Part shown: positions 51,011 through 57,050 of the stretch, one piece after another
Position numbering within the stretch: the first letter of the stretch is position 1
Layout of the letters: each line of letters opens with the position of its first letter
Assembly: GCA_050692985.1 (NCBI GenBank)
Contig: JBOGVZ010000003.1
Coordinates: 1 to 57,050 of the forward strand
Source of the DNA: JBOGVZ01 sp050692985
Lineage (GTDB): Bacteria; Actinomycetota; UBA4738; CALAEC01
DNA length: 57,050 nt
Reading direction: 5' to 3'
Notes under the pieces: generated by a model
Seen by the model: the letters and a program-made list of their open reading frames with translations, nothing else
Told to the model about the DNA's origin: nothing
Databases searched by the model: none
Program-made: the position numbers and the translations under genes

Positions 51011-51762
51011 AGCTGGGCCACAGGGAGCGGTCCACGCCCCAGTCGCGCTCCAGGAGGGCTACCTCGGGCTCGTAGGTGGCCCGCAGCGCGTCGCGGAGGC
51101 CCGGCAGCCACTCATCGGTCCAGCGTTCCTCCGGTGGGGTGGCCGTCGGGCTGGGGGCCGAGATGTGCCCCAGGTCCACGGGATCCACTCCCAGGGCCGA
51201 CAACACCCGGGCCACCGCCGCCTGGGGATCACGGACCGCGGCCTCGTACTGCTGGACCACGAACCGGTCGGGGGGGAAGTGGGACGTCCACGCGGCCAGG
51301 GTGGGTGGCGTACATCCCTCCCCACAGGGCGTCGGCCCCCTTCTCCCGGGCCCACCGGGCCAGACCCCCGGGTTCCTGGGGCGGCTCGGACTCCCGCCGG
51401 TACCACGACATGGCCGAGGCGAACCGCTCCACTGGGTCGCGCAGCAGCACCACCAGGACCAGGTCGGGCCGGCAGGCCTGGCGGGCCAGCGGAGGGATCC
51501 ACAGGCCCCGCAGGTAGAAGGGGGTGAACTCGCCGGGCAGGCGCCCCTCGGCGCCGTCGAACCGGTCCCGGTAGGCCCGAGCCTCGCCCTCGCTCCAGGG
51601 CCGGACCAGGAATCGGTTGAAGTAGTGCAGCTCCTTGCGTCCCTCGCGTCCCAGGCAGACCTCCGGATGGGTGGTCAGGAGGTCCGTGAACCAGGTGGTC
51701 CCGGAGCGCTGGGCCCCGATCCCCATCCAGGCCGGTCCCTCCCCGCGTGAGGCTCTCTCCAT
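51000..51762 (-). CDS. Sulfotransferase paired with fibre protein 2, frameshifted as sequenced
   Basis: A paralogue of the 45547 enzyme with GIGAQRSGTTWFTDLL and VVLLRDPVERFASAMSWY in the first frame. One extra C near 51299-51303 (CACCCACCCTGG against CACCCACCTGG in copy 1) shifts the frame. After it the second frame restores VVQQYEAAVRDPQAAVARVL through to RDWGVDRSLWPSFSE. The ATG at 51762 has an AAGGA ribosome-binding site. If the indel is real, the enzyme is lost about two thirds of the way along; if it is an error, the gene is intact. Gene order and overlap with the fibre match cassette 1 exactly. Confidence 0.75.
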
Positions 51763-51900
51763 CGACCGATCCTTCCCGTGGCGCCCGTGAAGCCTACCGC
51801 CACGAGCGTGTCCGTCCGCTCCACGCCGCCGGCCGACGGCAACCTCTTGACTCCCTGGCCCTGCCGGAAGGATGATGCCCGGCACCGCGAGGAGTCGCCC

Positions 51901-52331
51901 ATGCAGATCACGATCACGGGTCGGACGGTCGCACGAGCGCTGCTGGCCCTGTTGGTGGCCGCGGCCGTCGTGTGGGGGGGGTGGCCACCTACCTCCTGCT
52001 CGCGTCCGGGGATGGGCTCTCGGACCGGATCGATCCCGGGCGATACCAGGCGGTGTTCCTCCAGAACGGCCAGGTCTACTTCGGACGCCTGGAAGACGCC
52101 GGAGCGTTCCTCGAGCTGCGGGACGCGTTCTTCATCGAGGAGGTCCCTGCCGGGGCGGAGGGCGATGAGCGACAGCCACCCGTTCGCCAGGTCCGGCCCG
52201 TGAGCGAGGAGTTCCACCAGCCCGAGGGCTCGATCTTCTTCCCGAAGGAGACCGTGCTCCGGGTGGACAACCTGTCCCCGGACTCCGAGGTGGCGCTGGC
52301 CATCGACCGGGTCAGGGAGGGCGGTCCGTGA
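51901..52331 (+). CDS. Small single-pass membrane protein, frameshifted at a G8 tract
   Basis: The ATG at 51901 (GAGGAG ribosome-binding site 7 nt upstream) starts MQITITGRTVARALLALLVA, a clear membrane helix. At a run of eight G (51974-51981) the frame must change to continue into GGVATYLLLASGDGLSDRID, then YQAVFLQNGQVYFGRL and FFPKETVLRVDNLSPDSEVA, which ends at 52331. Nine (or six) G would join them into one protein of about 143 residues. Short membrane proteins with a YQAVFLxNGQVYFGKL core are known from several bacterial phyla; their function is not known to me. A separate GTG at 51972 could start a shorter form without the helix. Confidence 0.65.
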
Positions 52332-52385
52332 GTTCCGAGGACGGCGGCGCCGGAGCCACGGTGAGCCCGTCACCCGACTGATCCG

Positions 52386-52414
52386 TTGAAGTCGCCGCCT
52401 GGCGGTGCTACCGT
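52386..52414 (+). promoter_or_regulatory. Putative promoter of guaB3
   Basis: TTGAAG (52386-52391), 17-nt spacer, TACCGT (52409-52414). This leaves a leader of about 95 nt before the guaB3 ATG. Confidence 0.55.
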
Positions 52415-52460
52415 GAGGGCAGCGGTGCGAACGAAGGCATAGCGAGGACACGACGCCTGG

Positions 52461-52491
52461 CCGCCTCCCTCGGCCGGGCGTCTGGCGTATC
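52461..52491 (+). promoter_or_regulatory. Leader hairpin before guaB3
   Basis: GACGCCTGGCCG, a 7-nt loop, and CGGCCGGGCGTC form a 12-bp stem with a single T-G wobble in the guaB3 leader. It ends about 25 nt before the ATG, upstream of the GGGGGG ribosome-binding site. It might act as an attenuator or stabiliser; no ligand is suggested by sequence. Confidence 0.4.
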
Positions 52492-52515
52492 CGGGGACAC
52501 GGACCGGGGGGCACG

Positions 52516-53673
52516 ATGGAGATCGAGATCGGGATCGGCAAGACGGCCAGGCGGGGGTACGGCTTCGACGAGGTGGCCATCGTGCCCTCGCGGCGGACCC
52601 GGGACCCCGACGACGTGGACATCTCGTGGGAGATCGACGCCTGGACGTTCGACCTGCCCCTGATGGCCTCGGCCATGGACGGCGTGGTGTCGCCGGCCAC
52701 GGCGGTGGAGGTGGGCCGCCTGGGCGGGCTGGCCGTGCTCAACCTGGAGGGGCTCCAGACCCGGTACGAGGACCCCGACCCGGTGTTCGAGGAGATCGCC
52801 TCGCTCCCCGACGACAAGGCCACCCGGAGGATGCAGGAGCTGTACGGGGAGCCGATCAAGGACGAGCTGGTGGCCCGGCGCATCCAGGAGATCAAGGACG
52901 GCGGGGTGACCGCCGCCGCTTCCCTGACCCCCCAGCGGGTCCGCCGGTACGCCGAGATGATCCTCCAGGCGGAGCTCGACGTGCTGGTGATCCAGGGGAC
53001 GGTGGTCTCCGCCGAGCACGTGTCCACCCGAACCGAGCCGCTGAATCTCAAGGAGTTCATCGCCCGCTTCGACATCCCCGTGATCGTGGGCGGGTGCGCT
53101 TCCTACTCCACCGCCCTCCACCTGATGCGCACCGGGGCGGTGGGGGTCCTGGTGGGGGTGGGGCCCGGGGCCGCCTGCACCACCCGCGGGGTCCTGGGCG
53201 TGGGCGTCCCCCAGGCCACGGCCATCGCCGACGCCGCGGCCGCCCGGATGCAGCACCTCCACGAGACCGGCCGCTACGTCCACGTGATCGCCGACGGCGG
53301 CATGCGCACCGGCGGCGACGTGGCCAAGGCGGTCGCCTGCGGGGCGGACGCGGTGATGATCGGCTCGCCCCTGGCCAAGGCCTACCAGGCCCCCGGCCGC
53401 GGCTTCCACTGGGGCATGGCCACCTTCCACCCGGACCTTCCCCGGGGGACCCGGGTGCGGACCAGGCAGATCGGCTCGCTCCGGGAGATCCTGGTGGGCC
53501 CGGCCCACGAGAACGACGGCTCTCTCAACCTGTTCGGGGCCCTGCGGACCTCCATGGCCACGTGCGGCTATGGGACCATCCGGGAGTTCCAGAAGGCCGA
53601 GGTCATGGTGGCCCCGGCCATCCGCAGCGAGGGCAAGGACCTCCAGCGGAGCCAGGGCGTGGGCATGGCCTGA
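52516..53673 (+). CDS. guaB3: GuaB3-family IMP dehydrogenase-related protein
   Basis: A 385-residue TIM-barrel protein of the GuaB3 group found in Actinobacteria and Cyanobacteria. The N-terminus GYGFDEVAIVPSRRTRDPDD, the barrel segments VGVGPGAACTTRGVLGVG (Cys loop) and VIADGGMRTGGDVAKAVACG, and the absence of a CBS domain pair all match. Family members are close to IMP dehydrogenase/GMP reductase; the physiological role in Actinobacteria is not firmly settled. It is probably a housekeeping gene bordering the accessory region, and is convergent with the LuxR-type gene. Confidence 0.93.
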   Translation: MEIEIGIGKTARRGYGFDEVAIVPSRRTRDPDDVDISWEIDAWTFDLPLMASAMDGVVSPATAVEVGRLGGLAVLNLEGLQTRYEDPDPVFEEIASLPDDKATRRMQELYGEPIKDELVARRIQEIKDGGVTAAASLTPQRVRRYAEMILQAELDVLVIQGTVVSAEHVSTRTEPLNLKEFIARFDIPVIVGGCASYSTALHLMRTGAVGVLVGVGPGAACTTRGVLGVGVPQATAIADAAAARMQHLHETGRYVHVIADGGMRTGGDVAKAVACGADAVMIGSPLAKAYQAPGRGFHWGMATFHPDLPRGTRVRTRQIGSLREILVGPAHENDGSLNLFGALRTSMATCGYGTIREFQKAEVMVAPAIRSEGKDLQRSQGVGMA

Positions 53674-53693
53674 TGGTGGTCGAACCCGCGGAT

Positions 53694-56521
53694 TCAACCA
53701 TCGCCGTCATCTGAGTCCGCGCCGAGGGCGCTCGGCAGATCCGTGCGCGAGTCGATCCCCAGCTTGGAGTAGACGGCCGTCAGGTGCATCTCGACCGTCC
53801 GCCGGGTGACGAACAGCCGCTGGGCAACCTCGCGATTGGACAGGCTTTGGCCGGCCAGCTCGGCCACGCGGCGCTCGGCCGGCGTCAGCGCGGCCACTCC
53901 CGTGACGGCCGGTCGGCGCGGACGGGCCCCCGCCACCCGTAGCTCGTCCAGGGCCCGGTCGACCAGCACCGTGGATCCGCATCGGTGGGCCGCATCGAGC
54001 CCCAGCCGGAGCACCTTCCGGGCCTCGCGGATCTCGCCGCCGCGGCGGAGGGCGGCCCCAAGCTCCACCACGGTTCGGGCGTGCTCCAGCCGAGCCGGTG
54101 AGCCCGCCAGCACCCGTTCCGACTCGCGCAACAGCTCGACCCCTTCTGTCGGGCTCACCGTGAGCCCGCGAACGCGGAGCGCTGCCCCCAGGGGTCCGGG
54201 AGCGCCGAACGCTCGAGCCTCCTCGACGTCCTCGCCGGCGAGCCGTTGCGCCTCCTCCCGGTCGCCCCTCCCGAGCAGGATCTCGACGGCCGGGGGACGC
54301 CACGGGAGCAACGCGGCGTGGCGGGCGTTGACCAGCGTGCCCAGCTGCCCCGCCACCCGGAGCTGCCCCAGCGCCTCCTCGGTCCTACCCTGGGCTCGCC
54401 GGACGGCGGCACGGGCGACGAGGTAGATGCCGAAGGAGATGTTCACCGCCCACCGCTCCTCGCCGCCGGGCAGCTCCAGCGCCGCCTCCGCCCGCTCGAC
54501 CTCGCCCCGCTCGAGCAGGGCAAGGACGAGCTGGGCGTGGGCCATGGGGAGCGTGGCACCCCATCCCCACCGTCCGGCCTCGACCGAGCTCTCGGCGTCG
54601 GCCAGGGTCTCGACCACCCGCCCGGCCTGGTAGCGGGCCAGCGAGCGCACGTGGATGGCCGCTCCCAGCTCGAGGATCGACCCGCGCCGGCGAGCCATCT
54701 CCACGGCCGCCGTGCTGGCCCGCTCCGCGGCGTCGGGATCGCCGGCCAGCAGGATGCCGAACGAGGCCAGGGGGAAGGCCATCATGTCGAACGGGTCCTC
54801 GACTGGACGGCCCCGGTGCAGCGCCCGCTCGGCCAGGGAGTGGAGCGTGTCCGCGGACGCGCCGGCGAAGGCGAGCGCGATCGAAGCGTTGCCGAGCACG
54901 GCCCGACCGGCCGCGCTCTCTTCCAGCCCCGGCGAGGCCAGCGAGGCCTCGACGCGGCGCGCGGTCGCATCAGGGTCCGTCAGGTCCACGTAGGTGCCGG
55001 ATATCGCGGCCAGCGCGTCGAGCTTCGAGGCCAGGGCCGGGTCGGCGTCCCCGAGCTCGCGCCGTGCTCGCTCGGCTGTTCGGGCCGCGTGCGGGTAGCG
55101 CCCGGCGTGGGTGAGCACGAAGGCCAGGTCGAACAGGGCCCGGGCCCGCCGGTGGGGCGCCTCGATGAGGGTCACCGCCTCGGCCAGCGTCTCCGTGCCC
55201 GCGCCCTCCCCGGCCTCGGCCTCGGCCAGCCCGGCCAGGGCCAGCAGGTCTCCACGCTCCTGCACCCCGGGGCCCTCGTCGAGAGCGCGACGCAGGTACC
55301 GCAGCGCCGCTCGGGGCGCCCCCCGGGAGTGGGCCCGCTCCGCGGCCGACCGCAGCACCCGGCGGACCCACTCCTCGCCGCTGTGGCTGGCGTTGAGGAG
55401 ATGCGAGGCCACCGCCTCGGCGGCTGCACCGTCCCGGTAAAGGATCTCGGCCGCGTGCAGGTGTGCCTGCGCCTTGCGGGTGGGGGCGATGTCCGCGTGG
55501 ACGGCGGCGGCGACGATGGGATGGGCGAAGGAGATCGGGGCGCGCGGTGCGAAGACGTCCGCCTCGATCAGCCGGTCGGCGGCGTCCACGTAGTCGGCGA
55601 GCGTTCCACCGGCGACCTCGGCCGCGTGCCGCAGGGGAGTGTCGTCGCCGAGGACGGCGACGGCCTCGGCGAGCTCGCGGGCCGGTGCCGGCAGCCGCCC
55701 CAGGCGGGTGAGGACGGCCCGGGAAACGGATTCCGGACTCAGCTCGGCCACCCGCTCGGCTCCCGCGGCCGTCGGTTCGACCCGGTCCGCGATGGCCGAG
55801 GCGATCAGCTCGCCCAGGTAGAAGGGATTGCCGCCGCTCGCCACGGCGCAGGCGTGGCAGAACTCGTCCACGGCCCCGGGCAGGGCTTGGCGAACCCAGC
55901 CGGCGCGCTGAGCGATGCCGGGCGGAGCACGGTGAACGGGCGGCGGTCACGGAGCTCGGCGATCAGGTCCTCGGCCTCCGTCGGCTCCCCGGTCCGGACC
56001 GCGACGACGACGGCGACCGGGAGCTCGTCCAGGCGCTGGGCCAGGTAGTTGATGAACGCCAGCGACGGCGCGTCGGCCCAGTGTGCATCGTCCACGCGGA
56101 GCAAGAGCGGCTCCCGCTCGGCCAGGTTCGAGACCAGCCAGTGGAGGCCGTGCAGGAGCGAGAACATCGCGTCCCCGGTTGGTCGCTCCGGCGGCTCGGG
56201 GCCCGCCGTGAACAGCGGACGTGCCAGCGAAGCGGCCCCGGCGAACGGGTCGTCGCCGATCGCGCGGTCGGCCAGGAGCTGGAGGGTGACCCCGAAGCTG
56301 TAATCGCGTTCCAGCCGGCTGCCCCGTGCGCTGAGCACCCGGACCTCCGACTGCCGGGCCACCTCCATCGCCGCGTCGAGCAGGCGGGTCTTCCCGATCC
56401 CGGCGGGCCCTTCGATGAGCACCAGGGTTCCGGCCCCTGTGGCCGCCGGTGAGAGGGCCTTCGCCAGCGCCTCCAGCTCATGGTCGCGTTCGAGGAGCGC
56501 CGGCGCGAGCGCTTCCGTCAC
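53694..56521 (-). CDS. LuxR-family transcriptional regulator with N-terminal AAA-type ATPase (LAL/MalT-like), frameshifted as sequenced
   Basis: About 940 residues if one frameshift is repaired. The N-terminal part has LVLIEGPAGIGKTRLLDAA (Walker A, near residue 38) and LLLRVDDAHWADAPSL (Walker B). The middle and C-terminal part, read in another frame, has CHACAVASGGNPFYLGELIA, a long helical TPR-like region and a final LuxR HTH (LTPAERRVAELAGQSLSNRE and RRTVEMHLTAVYSKL). The frames cross near 55910-55925. Starting at GTG 56521 gives AAGGA 5 nt upstream. Large ATP-binding LuxR regulators respond to small ligands and activate nearby genes; polysaccharide or fibre genes are possible targets. 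No stop other than the frame change is seen. Confidence 0.82.
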
Positions 56522-56546
56522 GCCGTCCTTCACCACGTCTGAGTCG

Positions 56547-56574
56547 AGCGTAACCCTTCGGAGGGGGCCACAAA
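56547..56574 (-). promoter_or_regulatory. Putative promoter of the LuxR-type gene
   Basis: On the minus strand TTTGTG (56574-56569), 16-nt spacer and TACGCT (56552-56547), about 25 nt before the GTG start. The -35 is weak. Confidence 0.35.
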
Positions 56575-56650
56575 GGACTGTGGAGGGGCCCACGTTGTCC
56601 GGCATCAGCCCGTCGCGCAGCATCGCCCCGTGATGGCGGCGAGGGGCGAG

Positions 56651-56836
56651 ATGATCCAGGTGGTCGTGGAGCTCGAGGCCGCCAGCGATCCGATCCGGGG
56701 ATCGGTGCGGTCGGATGCGGGCGTGTGGCCCTTCGACGGCTGGATGGAGCTCACCGCGGCCCTCGAGGACGTCCGCCTCGCCACGCGGGACGGCCCCACG
56801 AGATCCCGGACCCCCCAGGAGGGAGACACCCGATGA
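56651..56836 (+). CDS. Small conserved-looking protein upstream of fibre gene 4
   Basis: A 61-residue ORF: MIQVVVELEAASDPIRGSVR, then WPFDGWMELTAALEDVR. The ATG at 56651 has GAGGGG 4 nt upstream, and the stop overlaps the next ATG by 4 bp (ATGA), so translation is probably coupled. Small acidic proteins with a 'DPI-x-G ... F-x-GW-x-EL-x-AALE' pattern recur in Actinomycetota as far as I recall; the function is unknown. No membrane segment or known motif. Confidence 0.55.
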   Translation: MIQVVVELEAASDPIRGSVRSDAGVWPFDGWMELTAALEDVRLATRDGPTRSRTPQEGDTR

Positions 56837-57050
56837 GGAAGACACTGGCCCTGTCCGCCGTCCTGGCCCTGGCCGTGGCCCTCACCCCGGCCACCGCGGC
56901 CCGGGCCGCCAACGGAGGGGCGCCCCTGGTGTTCCACGAGATCACCCCGTGCGCCCTGTTCGACACACGTCCCTCCCAGGGAGGGACGGGGATCATGGCG
57001 GCGAACGAGTCCCGGACCTTCCACGTGGTGGGGGACACCTCGGACTTCGC
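56833..57050 (+). CDS. Fibre protein 4, N-terminal part (cut by the window edge)
   Basis: The first 72 codons of another fibre paralogue: signal peptide MRKTLALSAVLALAVALTPA and the start of the DTR beta domain (ITPCALFDTRPSQGGTG ... FHVVGDTSDF), closely similar to fibres 1 and 2. The rest lies outside the window. Its leader differs from those of fibres 1 and 2: the shared 20-mer is absent and a small ORF overlaps the start. A GGAGGGAG ribosome-binding site precedes the ATG. Confidence 0.85.
   Translation, partial: MRKTLALSAVLALAVALTPATAARAANGGAPLVFHEITPCALFDTRPSQGGTGIMAANESRTFHVVGDTSDF

Overview
The window is very GC-rich (close to 70 % by eye, strong G/C bias at third codon positions), with dense, mostly overlapping operons and frequent GTG starts. 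A GuaB3-type IMP dehydrogenase paralogue, a large ATPase-LuxR regulator and actinobacterial-type secreted 'DTR' domains point to an Actinomycetota genome, probably a poorly characterised lineage. No rRNA, tRNA, CRISPR array, transposase or phage structural gene was seen.

Region 1 (about 0.1-43.0 kb) is one very large surface-polysaccharide locus. It holds a Wzc-like chain-length regulator/tyrosine kinase, a DUF4012 protein, a CapD/WbpM-type membrane dehydratase, a MraY/WecA-like initiating transferase and a possible polymerase. It also holds a polymerase/ligase-deacetylase fusion, two Wzm/Wzt-type ABC exporters and five glycosyltransferase genes, one of which carries two catalytic domains. 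Sugar-nucleotide genes (GDP-mannose 4,6-dehydratase, WbpA-like dehydrogenase, WbpP-like epimerase, DegT aminotransferase), an AsnB-like amidotransferase, two GNATs, three methyltransferases and six sulfotransferases complete it. The product is predicted to be a sulfated, methylated glycan containing amino sugars and perhaps amidated uronic acids. Two atypical alpha/beta hydrolases and an adenylation enzyme/acyl-CoA-dehydrogenase pair recall exosortase-A-associated polysaccharide loci, but no exosortase is present.

Region 2 (43.0-51.8 kb) is the most unusual part. Two paralogous secreted proteins each combine a signal peptide, a 'DTR' beta domain, YadA-head-like glycine-rich repeats, a Peptidase_S74 intramolecular chaperone domain and a C-terminal membrane tail. 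Each is followed by a convergent sulfotransferase gene whose 3' end overlaps it by 11 bp. Between the two cassettes lie two toxin-antitoxin modules and C-terminal remnants of further cassettes. A fourth fibre gene starts at the right edge. I propose this fibre plus dedicated sulfotransferase as the candidate undescribed system.

Region 3 (51.9-57.05 kb) contains a small membrane protein, guaB3, a large LuxR-family regulator, a small conserved-looking ORF and the start of the fourth fibre gene. Four apparent single-base frameshifts fall between 50.5 and 56 kb and none was noticed elsewhere. They may be sequencing errors, tract-length variation or real decay.

Many start codons lie 6-8 nt after a TAnnnT -10-like hexamer, which suggests widespread leaderless transcription. 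All functional statements come from motif recognition by reading; no database search was run.
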